Below are positions 9,601-17,829 of a DNA stretch of 64,000 nucleotides, piece after piece (the stretch's first letter is position 1; every line of letters starts with the position of its first letter). Below the pieces are notes generated by a model. That model was not told the DNA's origin. It made no database searches and saw only the letters and a list, made by a program, of their open reading frames with translations. This stretch comes from Mucilaginibacter sp. OK098 (GTDB lineage Bacteria > Bacteroidota > Bacteroidia > Sphingobacteriales > Sphingobacteriaceae): assembly GCF_900142915.1 (NCBI RefSeq), contig NZ_FRCM01000001.1, forward strand, positions 124,001 through 188,000, in the 5' to 3' direction. The position numbers were made by a program, and so were the translations under genes.

Positions 9601-9774
9601 AGGGTATTTATAAGCGGAAACAACCTGTTTACCATTGATAAATTTGGTCCGTCCTTTGACCCGGAAAGCGCTTCAAACATTAGCTCTTTACTAAACCCGG
9701 GCTCTTCTTTAAATTATGGCAGGTATTATCCGCAGCAAAGAGTGATAAACCTTGGCGTAAATGTTACATTTTAA
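6649..9774 (+). CDS. SusC/RagA family TonB-dependent outer-membrane receptor
   Basis: A signal peptide ends near CYQQAFPQ. A carboxypeptidase-D-like regulatory domain follows (GHVTDEHGLALAGVGILLQG to about residue 100), then the SusC linker VVVIGYGTRKKANLTGAVST, a plug domain (~130-240, with ILVRGKGTLG and ITTKRGT), and a beta-barrel ending in an aromatic residue (INLGVNVTF). At 1041 aa it is typical in size. It has no N-terminal anti-sigma-signalling (STN) extension, so regulation is not through an ECF sigma factor. It imports oligosaccharides with the SusD that follows; the next gene begins directly after the stop. The linked GH92, GH110 and six-hairpin glycosidases suggest a mannose- and galactose-containing glycan. 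Confidence 0.96.
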   Translation: MKKKVPPKKLGLFALCCILMLCYQQAFPQKIKNVTGHVTDEHGLALAGVGILLQGTSTGTTTDQNGLYKINVPESNATLIFTYIGYIKKIVHVSGQWNGDVAMEIDRKSGDLGEVVVIGYGTRKKANLTGAVSTIKGAELEKSPVANVSNTLAGAISGLIVNTPSGEPGADDATILVRGKGTLGNTSPLIVIDGIPDRGFNRIDPADIESFTVLKDATGAIYGARAANGVILITTKRGTAGRPTLSFTSNYSLTQPTKVPKMLSSWEFAQSANEYSQLVGQQPQYTADDILKYKDGSDPLGHPNTNWWDAVMKTWTPQTNNILSLKGGSDKIKYYISGQHLYQNSMYQGGTDYYKNDNARANIDISATDNFKIGVDVMYRDEYKNGEAPGYDANGIFSQLWAAYPYLVPVYPNGKVGVGIGGGPQNSMVYVLNGGLGFTHNNYDFLQTKTSFNWALPKVTPGLHLDGYFAYDVNSTQYKGFNATPPPAYSYNTATSGYTEVTSTIPPNLSIGNSQTTSRLINLKLGYEHKFQKNAIEAFVAYEQQQQTYTELDAYRTGFLSNSVTELFAGSTVGETNNSVTTQFARQNFISRLSYNYDNKYLLDYNMRYDGSPNFPAGKRFGFFPSLSGAWRVSQESFFHSSVIDDLKLRASWGKTGNDAVNAFQYIQTYGLQAGQISQYLGAGYYYGPNATQVPGFLLGPTPNPNITWEVATTTNIGIDAQLFHALSVSIDVFHSSRNNILVAPGAAVPGYTGLTLPDVNSGKVNSKGLELDLSYSKRVNKDLSFNISGNLTYAVNKVIYGAEPANVPAYQKVTGYPTDSYLLYQADGIFQNTAELNAYPHPTGTGVGDIRYKDVNGDGVINDLDKVRNTLSSTPQILYGTTIGGRYKNFDITIFWQGQARAQALLMPDGLNMAEEFFTGRWQKEGDNTYPRTFNGPTERTYGSNAYPSTFWLRSAAFMRLKNVEIGYNFSKDLLSKIKVQAARVFISGNNLFTIDKFGPSFDPESASNISSLLNPGSSLNYGRYYPQQRVINLGVNVTF

Positions 9775-9786
9775 ATGATTACGGCG

Positions 9787-11436
9787 ATGAAAAAAAAATA
9801 TATAATTTTAGGTGTGATGCTGCTACTTTTTACGGGAATCTCCTGTAAAAAAGTGTTAGACCTGCAGCCAACCGGCTCCTTTTCTACCAATAATGTGTGG
9901 ACGGATCCCGCTCTTATCCAGGTGTTTGTTAACCAGATCTATAAAGAATCGGTATTTGCCTTTAAGGATGGGGGCTTTGGATGGGGCTCGCAGACAGATG
10001 AGTTATACAGTAATTTTAACTGGTGTCATGAAAATACCTATGTATTAGGCCAGGCTACTCCTGATAACCAGGGCAGCTCTTTTCCGCTGAACTATAGTTC
10101 TACACTTAATTACTGGACAACGTTATACAGCACCATCCAGAAAACAAATCAATTTTTTCAAAATGTTGGCATGGCAGATACCGTGGGCCATGGTTCACAG
10201 ATCAATAACATGAAAGGAGAGGTTCATTTTTTAAGGGCTTTGTGCTATTTTGAACTACTAAAACGCTTCGGCGGGGTGCCTTTAATTACCAAGGTATACA
10301 CCGTTAATGATAAAACTTTTAACGAGTCGAGAGCTACATGGGACCAGACCAGGGATTTTATCCTCAATGAAATATCCGCTGCTGTTGCTATACTGCCCAA
10401 AACTTATTCAAGCGTTGATTACGGTAAGGCCACTATGGGGGCGGCACTCGCGCTCAAGTCACGTTTGCTGCTTTATGCCGCAAGCCCTACTTATAATACA
10501 ACAAATGATGCAGCCCGCTGGCAGGCAGCTGCTGATGCTGCAAAAGCGGTGATTGACCTTAATATTTATTCTCTTCATGGGAGTGCTTCCACTTATAACA
10601 CCATTTTTACCGATTTCTTTAACAGCGAGGTTATCTTTTCACGGGTATTCAGCGCTACCGTTCAGGAAGACCGGTATAATACGCTTTATCGTGATCTAAG
10701 TCCAAATGGTTATAATGGATATAGCGCCTATAACGTATTGGAACAAATGGTAGAAGACTTTGACATGGCCGATGGCACTCCTTTTAGCTGGAGCAATAGT
10801 GGCACAAACCCTTACCTGAACAGGGATCCGCGTTTTTATTCCGATATTCTTTATAACGGTTCACCTTTCCAGGGCCGTTCAGCACAATTTTACGAGGGGG
10901 GGCTTGATTCAAAAGAGAGTTCCTTATCACCATGGAATGCTTCGAAAACAGGCTATACGATCCGAAAAATGGTTGACGAGAGTTATAATTTCAATATTCA
11001 GCCATACAGTTCCTGTCAATGGGTAGCGTTCAGGCTGGGTGAAATTTATCTTAATTATGCCGAAGCAGAAGCTGCACTGGGTAATAATGCGGAGGCACTA
11101 ACCTACCTGAATAAAATCAGGGAAAGAGCCGGAATGCCTGATGTTACCGGATCGGGAACAGCATTGATGAACCTGGTGCGTCATGAAAGAAGGATAGAGC
11201 TGTGTTTTGAAGGGCATCGCTATTTTGATCTGCGCAGATGGGGAATGGCTGACATTGGTTCAAAAGACGCTTTGGGCATTACTATCACACCAACATCTCC
11301 TGCAAATACCTCGTTTACTTACCAGGTTATTACTATGCAAAAAAGAGTATGGGTGTCCAGTTTTTACTATTATCCGATTCCCCGTAAGGAGATTCAGATC
11401 AATCCTTCATTAAAACAAAACCCCGGTTACAATTAA
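9787..11436 (+). CDS. SusD/RagB family glycan-binding lipoprotein
   Basis: The signal MKKKYIILGVMLLLFTGISC ends in a lipobox with Cys20 followed by KK, an outer-membrane-sorted lipoprotein. The SusD body carries the usual TPR-like helices (EVHFLRALCYFELLKRFGGVPL) and C-terminal NKIRERAGMP ... RHERRIELCFEGHRYFDLRRWG, ending PIPRKEIQINPSLKQNPGYN. An ATG at 9775 lies in frame directly after the susC stop, but 9787 gives the proper signal peptide. SusD binds glycan at the cell surface and forms the lid of SusC. A terminator follows at 11455, so susCD may form a separate transcript from the regulator. Confidence 0.95.
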   Translation: MKKKYIILGVMLLLFTGISCKKVLDLQPTGSFSTNNVWTDPALIQVFVNQIYKESVFAFKDGGFGWGSQTDELYSNFNWCHENTYVLGQATPDNQGSSFPLNYSSTLNYWTTLYSTIQKTNQFFQNVGMADTVGHGSQINNMKGEVHFLRALCYFELLKRFGGVPLITKVYTVNDKTFNESRATWDQTRDFILNEISAAVAILPKTYSSVDYGKATMGAALALKSRLLLYAASPTYNTTNDAARWQAAADAAKAVIDLNIYSLHGSASTYNTIFTDFFNSEVIFSRVFSATVQEDRYNTLYRDLSPNGYNGYSAYNVLEQMVEDFDMADGTPFSWSNSGTNPYLNRDPRFYSDILYNGSPFQGRSAQFYEGGLDSKESSLSPWNASKTGYTIRKMVDESYNFNIQPYSSCQWVAFRLGEIYLNYAEAEAALGNNAEALTYLNKIRERAGMPDVTGSGTALMNLVRHERRIELCFEGHRYFDLRRWGMADIGSKDALGITITPTSPANTSFTYQVITMQKRVWVSSFYYYPIPRKEIQINPSLKQNPGYN

Positions 11437-11454
11437 ATATATTAAAATGGAGTA

Positions 11455-11483
11455 AAAAGGCAGCATAATGGCTGCCTTTTTTT
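11455..11483 (+). terminator. Terminator between susD and the GntR gene
   Basis: A run of A, then GGCAGC, a 6-base loop, GCTGCC and seven T (stem 11459-11464 / 11471-11476). It is a short but classical intrinsic terminator and likely lets high susCD expression be separated from the regulator and transporter genes. Confidence 0.75.
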
Positions 11484-11506
11484 AATTTGGCTAAAATTAA
11501 GATTTA

Positions 11507-12517
11507 ATGGATAGAATTTTTGAGGAAATAAGAAAGCTGGCAGAAATACCTTCTTATTCAAAGCATGACAGATTTGTGCAGGGCATGATCAATGCCATTG
11601 ACGAAAAGATAGTTGGGCAGGATGAAATGCTTCCTTCTGTAAATAAATTGATTAAAGAACTTGGTTTTTCAAGAGAAACGATTGTTAAGGGTTACAAAGA
11701 TCTGATCAGCCGCGGCATTGTCGAAGCAAAAAACCGGTTGGGATATTTTGTTGGTAACGGCAACACCGGGCAAACTTTGAATGTAGCTCTTTTAATGTAT
11801 AACCTTGATACATTTGAAGAACAGTTTTACCGGAATTTCAGGCATGAATTGGGCCAAAACGTCCAGCTTACCACTTATTTTCATCACGGTAATATTGAGA
11901 TCTTTGAAACTATCCTTTTGCAGATAAAGGGTAAATACGGGATGTATGTGGTAGCGCCAATTCCGCACCCAAGGACAAAAGAATTGCTGGAAACTATCCC
12001 CCGCAATAAATTCCTGATGTTTGACCGTTATGAACACCTGGATGGTGAATTTAACCACATTACTCAAGAGTTTGGGCAGGCTTCCTATGCCATTTTTTCA
12101 AAGCTGGCTCCAAAAATAAAGCAGTACGATGAGTTTGTGTTTTATCATTCCCAAGGTTCTTTAGATCCTGAGGAGATTGTAGAATCATTTAAAAAGTTCC
12201 TTAAGGATTTTAATATCAATGGCCGCATTGAGGAAGAATATATAACCGGTTCTGTTGAAAAAGGGAAAGTATATTTTACGCTGGATAACTTTGCTTTATG
12301 GCAAATAATGCGCGATTGCAAGGCCAAAAAGTTAAAGCCGGGTAAAGATCTTGGGGTGCTGTCGCATAATGATGAACCGGCTAAAGAAATAATCGGGATT
12401 ACCACCTTTTCTTCCGATTTCTCGCAAATGGGGAAAATAGCCGGGGAAGCTGTTTTATCAAAAGAAAAAATACAACTCACTGTTCCTATGATCTTATTTG
12501 ACAGGCATACACTTTAG
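11507..12517 (+). CDS. GntR-family transcriptional regulator with periplasmic-binding-protein-like sensor domain
   Basis: Residues ~20-90 form a GntR winged helix (FVQGMINAIDEKIVGQDEML, PSVNKLIKELGFSRETIVKG, then Y-K-D-L and GYFV). The remaining ~240 residues resemble a LacI/PBP1-type ligand-binding domain (LNVALLMYNLDTFEEQFYRN ... GKDLGVLSHNDEPAKEIIGI), not the FCD or UTRA domains of most GntR proteins. Regulators of this architecture control sugar loci in Bacteroidota. Its place inside the PUL, just before a symporter (9 bases), suggests it senses the released sugar in the cytoplasm. The AGAATAG motif at both promoters of the locus is its likely binding site (inference). Confidence 0.88.
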   Translation: MDRIFEEIRKLAEIPSYSKHDRFVQGMINAIDEKIVGQDEMLPSVNKLIKELGFSRETIVKGYKDLISRGIVEAKNRLGYFVGNGNTGQTLNVALLMYNLDTFEEQFYRNFRHELGQNVQLTTYFHHGNIEIFETILLQIKGKYGMYVVAPIPHPRTKELLETIPRNKFLMFDRYEHLDGEFNHITQEFGQASYAIFSKLAPKIKQYDEFVFYHSQGSLDPEEIVESFKKFLKDFNINGRIEEEYITGSVEKGKVYFTLDNFALWQIMRDCKAKKLKPGKDLGVLSHNDEPAKEIIGITTFSSDFSQMGKIAGEAVLSKEKIQLTVPMILFDRHTL

Positions 12518-12526
12518 GCATTCGTC

Positions 12527-14125
12527 ATGAATTCCACAATGATAGTTGGCTTTCTTTTTTTTATCGCGATCATCGCTTTTACATCGTGGTATAAATCAAA
12601 GCAAAGTAAGGTCAGCACTTTAAACGGGCTGTTTCTTGCCAACAGGAGTCTTGGCTTTTTGCTGGTAGGCGGGGGGCTGTTGTTTACCAATATCAATACC
12701 GCTTCAATTATTGGAGAAAACGAGTTAGCCTATACCAATAACATGACAGTTATGGCATGGGGGATAACCTCGGTGCTGGCTATGCTACTGGTTTCAGAGT
12801 TTATAATGCCTTTTTACCTCAGGCTAGGAATAGCCACAACACCCGATTTTCTTACAGCCAGGTATGGGCAGGGGATGGGAAAAATAGTATCTCTTATATT
12901 TTTGATCAGCTACATTGTTAATTTGCTTCCTTCAGTACTATATGGCGGGGCAATAGCTTTTAATGGATTGTTCCATTTTTCGGATGCCTGGAAAATGGAT
13001 TACTGGACAACCATCTGGATCCTGGTATGGATAATGGGTACAATTGGCGGACTGTATTCCATACTTGGCGGACTAAAAGCAATCACCATATTGGATATTT
13101 TGCTTGGTGCGGGTTTCTTTTCCGTGGGGCTTCTGTTGCCGGTTTTTGGCTTAAAGTATTTAGGGCATGGCAGCTTTCTCCGGGGTCTACATATATTTTT
13201 AAGCACACACAAAGAACACCTGAACAGTATTGGCTCATCTGCGGACGCTATCCCGTTTGGTACATTGTTCACCGGTATGCTATTGGTAAACCTTTATTAC
13301 TGGGGCACCGAGCAATATATAGTGCAACAGGTGCTTGCTTCAAAAGATCTTAAAACTTCACAGAAAGGTATAGCTGTTGCATGCTTCGGAAAGCTTATTT
13401 CTCCTTTGCTTTTAAATATCCCCGGGCTTATTGCAGTACACTTATTTACCAAAATGCACAATACGGCGGAGGTATTTCCACGGCTTGACAGCCTTGTATC
13501 TCCTCCTTTTATTGCGGGCTTTATTGCTGCAGTAGTTTTTGTGGCAGCTTTAACAACTTTTAATGCAGGCCTTAACAGCTCAAGTACTTTGTTTGTGCTG
13601 AATATTTATAAACCGTGGCTTGAAAAACGGTCACAGGTTATTTCGGAAAAGACACTTGTAGGAACAGCTAAAAAATTCGAAATTATTGTTTGCTTAGCAG
13701 CTATGTTTATTGCCCCTTTTATCATTTTTGTAAAAAACGGCTTTTACACCTATATCCAAACGGTTAATGGATTTTTTAACGTGCCTATTTTTACTATCAT
13801 GTTTATGGGTTTCATCACCAAAAAAGTTCCGGCAATAGCTGCAAAAATTGGACTGGCCTTTTTTATCCTGTGCTATGGTTTAACACAACTGGTTTTTGAT
13901 CTTCACATTCATTTTCTTCATATCCTGGCCATTTTGTTTGTGTTAACCTGTGGTATTATGTTAGTTATCGGCAGGTTATACCCAATGGATGTCCCGTACA
14001 CTATTCGGCTGAATAATTTGGTTGATATAAAACCATGGAAAAACCGGCATATTTATACCGGGATCTTATTATTACTAATGATCTTAATGTTTATTTTGTT
14101 GTCTCCCCTTGTACTGGCAAAATAA
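12527..14125 (+). CDS. Sodium:solute symporter (SSS/SLC5 family) sugar transporter
   Basis: The 532-residue membrane protein has about 13-14 hydrophobic segments. N-terminal signatures of the SSS family are present: LANRSLGFLLVGGGLLFTNI, then NTASIIGENELAY, and later NLYYWGTEQYIVQQVLASKD, the conserved sugar/Na-site region of SGLT-like members. It would move a monosaccharide or small glycan product across the inner membrane using the sodium gradient. It begins 9 bases after the GntR gene, so the two are surely co-transcribed. Substrate is inferred as a sugar released by the hydrolases downstream. Confidence 0.93.
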   Translation: MNSTMIVGFLFFIAIIAFTSWYKSKQSKVSTLNGLFLANRSLGFLLVGGGLLFTNINTASIIGENELAYTNNMTVMAWGITSVLAMLLVSEFIMPFYLRLGIATTPDFLTARYGQGMGKIVSLIFLISYIVNLLPSVLYGGAIAFNGLFHFSDAWKMDYWTTIWILVWIMGTIGGLYSILGGLKAITILDILLGAGFFSVGLLLPVFGLKYLGHGSFLRGLHIFLSTHKEHLNSIGSSADAIPFGTLFTGMLLVNLYYWGTEQYIVQQVLASKDLKTSQKGIAVACFGKLISPLLLNIPGLIAVHLFTKMHNTAEVFPRLDSLVSPPFIAGFIAAVVFVAALTTFNAGLNSSSTLFVLNIYKPWLEKRSQVISEKTLVGTAKKFEIIVCLAAMFIAPFIIFVKNGFYTYIQTVNGFFNVPIFTIMFMGFITKKVPAIAAKIGLAFFILCYGLTQLVFDLHIHFLHILAILFVLTCGIMLVIGRLYPMDVPYTIRLNNLVDIKPWKNRHIYTGILLLLMILMFILLSPLVLAK

Positions 14126-14126
14126 A

Positions 14127-14158
14127 TTTGCATGGATAATAGAAAATTTATAATTTTA
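14127..14158 (+). promoter_or_regulatory. Internal promoter of the first PUL (hydrolase block)
   Basis: TTTG at 14127-14130 (AAATTTGCATG), a 20-base spacer and TAATTTTA at 14151-14158. The -33 context matches the susC promoter at 6560. It sits just after the symporter stop and would drive the four hydrolase genes. Confidence 0.55.
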
Positions 14159-14159
14159 T

Positions 14160-14177
14160 AGAATAGAACAGAATAGA
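14160..14177 (+). promoter_or_regulatory. Candidate operator, copy 2 (AGAATAG direct repeat)
   Basis: Identical to 6596-6613 over 18 bases and lying one base after the -7 box. Same position class, overlapping the transcription start, as expected for an operator or a conserved initially transcribed element shared by both blocks. Confidence 0.55.
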
Positions 14178-14249
14178 CCCTGTGCTATTAAAAAGCTTTT
14201 TCTGTTTCAACCAATTAATTCATTGAATCTAAATTATAAAAAATAAAAT

Positions 14250-15716
14250 ATGCACATCATTGGTTTGCTTAAATACAAAGCGGGTTTAATTTTATTTTTA
14301 CTTTTCATCTGTTCTTTCACCAATGTTATTGCACAGGAAAAGGGCGTTACGTTTACCTCGTCAGACAAAGCTGTAGAACAAGCATTCAGTTGGGCAAAAG
14401 AAATGGCGCTGCATTATAAAGGTAAAGCAGGCGACCCAGTTGGTTCATGGTACGAATCTGCGCTTCCACCCAGGGATGCATTTTGTATGAGAGATGTATC
14501 CCACCAAAGTATAGGTGCAGAAATATTAGGCTTGAGCAAGGAGAATAATAATATGTTTAACCTGTTTGCAAGTAATATTTCCGCCTCAAAAAACTGGTGC
14601 TCTTATTGGGAAATTAATAAATATGCAAAACCTGCACCCGAAGATTACAGGAACGATAAAGAATTCTGGTACAATTTACCGGCTAACTTTGATGTGTTGT
14701 GCGCTACCTGGCGTCTGTATTTGTGGACGGGCGACAGTCGTTATATTAATGACCCTGCTTTTGTTAATTTCCGGGAAAGATCAGTAAAAGATTATATAGA
14801 CAGCTGGGTGCTTTCGGCTGATTCCATGTTAACAAGGCCGGCGCATCCTAATGCGCCAATTCCTTTTAATGAAAGTGATTCCTTTCATCGTTGCCGCGGA
14901 TTACCATCCTACTCCGAAGGGGTGCCTAATTTGAAAACCGGAGCTGACCTTGTGGCTGCGCTATACAGAGGCCTGCTCACCTATTCCGCTATCCTGTCAG
15001 AAAAAGGACAAAAAAAGAAAGCTGCTTTGTATGCCCAAAGGGCAGAGCAATACCGCCAGCGCCTGGAGGCTGATTGGTGGGACGGGAAAGATGCACTGTA
15101 TTATACTTATTATGGTAACGATAATAAATTCGGCAAGGACGAGGGGGAAGCTTTTTTGCTTTGGTTTGATGCTTTAAAAGATAGCACTCGGGTAAAAAAG
15201 ACCATCGCACATATTGCTTCAAAAACCTGGAATATGGAGACTACTTCTTACCTGCCATTCCTGTTTTATAAGAATGGTTATTGGGATAAGGCGAGAAACT
15301 ATATTCTATATCTTTCAGATCCGTCTACTGCGAGAAGAGAATATCCTGAAGTTTCTTTTGGGGTAATTGAAGGAATAGTTCAGGGTTTAATGGGCATTAC
15401 ACCTGATGCTTCAAGCGGAACGATTAACACCGTTTATAAATCAAACGGGCCTGGCAATGCCACAATTAATCATTTACCACTTCTGCATACCACCATTGAT
15501 CTGGCTCATTTAAGCAAACAGCAATCAGTTATGACCAATACCGGCGCACAATCATTTAAATGGACGGCGATGTTCTATGGCACTTATAAACGGGCCTATG
15601 CAAATGGAAATTTGATTTCGGTAAAAAAAGGAACAGATCCACAACAAAAGAAGATCGCTATTGTGGAAACAACTGTGAAGCCCGGTCAGAAAGTAAATAT
15701 AAGAGTTGAGTATTAA
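14250..15716 (+). CDS. Secreted six-hairpin (alpha/alpha)6-barrel glycosidase-like protein
   Basis: A signal peptide (ending NVIAQ) and a 460-residue helical domain. The pattern YESALPPRDAFCMRDVSHQ, then EINKYAKPAPEDYRNDKEFW, WRLYLWTGD and EYPEVSFGVIEGIVQGLMGI is that of the six-hairpin glycosidase superfamily (GH78/GH116/GH63-like folds). Acidic residues in RDAFCMRD and in the DEGEAFLLWFDAL segment are candidate catalytic positions. I cannot assign a CAZy family. It is first in a tight block (the next gene's ORF overlaps its stop) with GH110 and GH92 enzymes, so it likely removes a side group from the same glycan. Periplasmic. Confidence 0.72.
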   Translation: MHIIGLLKYKAGLILFLLFICSFTNVIAQEKGVTFTSSDKAVEQAFSWAKEMALHYKGKAGDPVGSWYESALPPRDAFCMRDVSHQSIGAEILGLSKENNNMFNLFASNISASKNWCSYWEINKYAKPAPEDYRNDKEFWYNLPANFDVLCATWRLYLWTGDSRYINDPAFVNFRERSVKDYIDSWVLSADSMLTRPAHPNAPIPFNESDSFHRCRGLPSYSEGVPNLKTGADLVAALYRGLLTYSAILSEKGQKKKAALYAQRAEQYRQRLEADWWDGKDALYYTYYGNDNKFGKDEGEAFLLWFDALKDSTRVKKTIAHIASKTWNMETTSYLPFLFYKNGYWDKARNYILYLSDPSTARREYPEVSFGVIEGIVQGLMGITPDASSGTINTVYKSNGPGNATINHLPLLHTTIDLAHLSKQQSVMTNTGAQSFKWTAMFYGTYKRAYANGNLISVKKGTDPQQKKIAIVETTVKPGQKVNIRVEY

Positions 15717-15745
15717 TGCTACCGAAAGCCCTATCTGTTACATTT

Positions 15746-17803
15746 ATGAAAGCCTGTAAAAACAAAGTCCTTTTAATTTTATTTATTTTATCTACCCAAT
15801 TTTCACTCCGGGCGCAGCAAATAGCATTACCCAAACAAACGGACAGGTGGTCCATAGAAAAAGATGGAAGTATTACCTGGAATATTGGCGACAGGTTGCC
15901 GCATGCCGATCATATCGAAATGTCGGGCGAAAAAGTTTCTTTATGGATAGCCTATTCCGTTGATAGTTCAGGGATGTCAAAAATTAGCCGGACGGTGGTT
16001 TTCCCAACATTCAGGATGCTACCAGATGATACCAGGAGCCACATTGCCTACACTTTTAACGACAATGAATTACCGCGAATTTATATTAACAATCGCTTGC
16101 TTAGAACCGATGTTGCAAAAAACGGGGAGGGTAATGATCTGGCATTCCGGGTTAAAAGCATCAATCAGCATGGCATAATGCGGATGATGGCCGAAGCAGG
16201 GAATCCCGCACAAATAAAAATTGAGCGCAGCCTGTTTCCATCAGTTGATAAGCCTTTGGCTATTGAAACATTCAAGTTTACAAATATCACTAATAAACCG
16301 GTTACCGTTTCGATGGAAAATTTGAAACGTGAAGTAACTACAGATACAGCAAAGAGCAAGACGGCTCCTCATACTGTTATTATGAAATCCGTTAATGATG
16401 GCAGCCGGACCTTACAACCCGGCGAATCAACAGCTTTTTCAATTTGTTATTTAGCCACTGACCACCCGTCGTCCTTAGCGCATATTTACCCGGATGAGGA
16501 ACAACAAGCAAGGGCAAACCGGGTAGCCGAGATTTTAGCGCCCTTACAATTGGAAACGCCGGATACCATTTTAAATACTGAATTCGCCTTTGCCAAAATA
16601 CGTGCAACCGAGAGCATTTATAAAACAAAAAGCGGATACATGCACGGGCCGGGTGGTTTGTCTTATTATGCAGCCATCTGGGCCAATGACCAGGCGGAAT
16701 ATGTTAGCCCGTATTTTGCTTTTTCGGGCGATAGGATAGGAAATCTGTCGGCCATGAATTGTTACAGACTGTTTGCCCGTTATATGAACCCGGAATACAA
16801 GCCTATCCCAAGTTCAATTGTAGCGGAGGGTGATGCGACCTGGAATGGTGCCGGAGACAGGGGCGACCAGGCAATGATTGCCTACGGCGCTTCAAGATAT
16901 GCACTTGCCAATGGTAATGCTGATTCGGCAAAAGCCCTATGGCCGTTAATAACCTGGTGCCTTGAATACAGCCACAGGCACATTAACCTGCAAGGGGTTG
17001 TAACATCGGATGCAGACGAACTGGAAGGCAGGTTTCCCGCAGGAAAGGCTAATCTTTCTACAAATTGCTTATATTATGACGCATTGATCTCTGCCGCCTT
17101 GCTTGGCAAACAACTCCATGTTCCCGGCAAGCAAACTGATAGTTATACCAAAGAGGCAAACCAACTTAAGATCAATATAGAAAAGTATTTTGGGGCTACG
17201 ATAGGTGGTTATAAAACCTATAGATATTATGAAACAAACTCCGTGCTGCGGGCATGGATCTGCATGCCCTTAGCCACGGGGATTTTTGACCGGAGTAAAG
17301 GTACTATTGATGCCCTATTCTCGCCGCAACTATGGACAGCCGACGGCCTGGCTACACAGGAAGGCAAAGACACCTTTTGGGATCGTTCGACTTTGTATGC
17401 CCTTCGTGGGGTGCTGCAAGCAGGTGCTACTGAAACTGCAATGAACTTCCTGCAATATTATTCCCGCCGCAGGTTGCTGGGCGAACACGTGCCTTATCCC
17501 GTAGAGGCATATCCCGAAGGGAACCAAAGACATCTTTCTGCAGAAAGTGGGTTATATTGCCGCATTTTTACCGAAGGACTGTTTGGGATGCGGCCTACAG
17601 GGTTTAATAGTTTTGATTGCACACCCAGGCTGCCAAATAACTGGAACCGGATGGAATTAAATAATATTCATTCATTCGGGACTATATTTGATCTGAAAAT
17701 TTCCCGGCAGGCAAATGGGAAAATATTGGTTAGTGTTTTAAATGGAAAAAATCAGCATACTTATACCCTTACAAACGGGGAGACAGTTCATGTTCAATTA
17801 TAA
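15746..17803 (+). CDS. Secreted (alpha/alpha)6-barrel glycoside hydrolase, amylo-glucosidase-like superfamily
   Basis: Signal peptide MKACKNKVLLILFILSTQF followed by SLRAQ. An upstream in-frame ATG at 15716 overlaps the previous stop by one base but adds a non-signal leader, so 15746 is preferred. Residues ~30-270 are a beta-sandwich. Residues ~290-640 form the catalytic helical barrel with SYYAAIWANDQAEYVSPYFA, EGDATWNGAGDRGDQAMIAY, TSDADELEGRFPAG and SAESGLYCRIFTEGLFG. A C-terminal beta-strand region ends the chain. The N-terminal sandwich plus barrel is the layout of GH78/GH94/GH65-type enzymes. No exact family or substrate is claimed. The second barrel enzyme in a row suggests two different linkages. 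Confidence 0.72.
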   Translation: MKACKNKVLLILFILSTQFSLRAQQIALPKQTDRWSIEKDGSITWNIGDRLPHADHIEMSGEKVSLWIAYSVDSSGMSKISRTVVFPTFRMLPDDTRSHIAYTFNDNELPRIYINNRLLRTDVAKNGEGNDLAFRVKSINQHGIMRMMAEAGNPAQIKIERSLFPSVDKPLAIETFKFTNITNKPVTVSMENLKREVTTDTAKSKTAPHTVIMKSVNDGSRTLQPGESTAFSICYLATDHPSSLAHIYPDEEQQARANRVAEILAPLQLETPDTILNTEFAFAKIRATESIYKTKSGYMHGPGGLSYYAAIWANDQAEYVSPYFAFSGDRIGNLSAMNCYRLFARYMNPEYKPIPSSIVAEGDATWNGAGDRGDQAMIAYGASRYALANGNADSAKALWPLITWCLEYSHRHINLQGVVTSDADELEGRFPAGKANLSTNCLYYDALISAALLGKQLHVPGKQTDSYTKEANQLKINIEKYFGATIGGYKTYRYYETNSVLRAWICMPLATGIFDRSKGTIDALFSPQLWTADGLATQEGKDTFWDRSTLYALRGVLQAGATETAMNFLQYYSRRRLLGEHVPYPVEAYPEGNQRHLSAESGLYCRIFTEGLFGMRPTGFNSFDCTPRLPNNWNRMELNNIHSFGTIFDLKISRQANGKILVSVLNGKNQHTYTLTNGETVHVQL

Positions 17804-17829
17804 TGATTTCCCGGATCAGGACTTATCCT

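Noticed and set aside
15716..15745. Upstream ATG of the second six-hairpin gene overlapping the previous stop
   Set aside because: It would put ten residues before a good signal peptide; the ATG at 15746 is the better start, although coupling through the overlap is possible.
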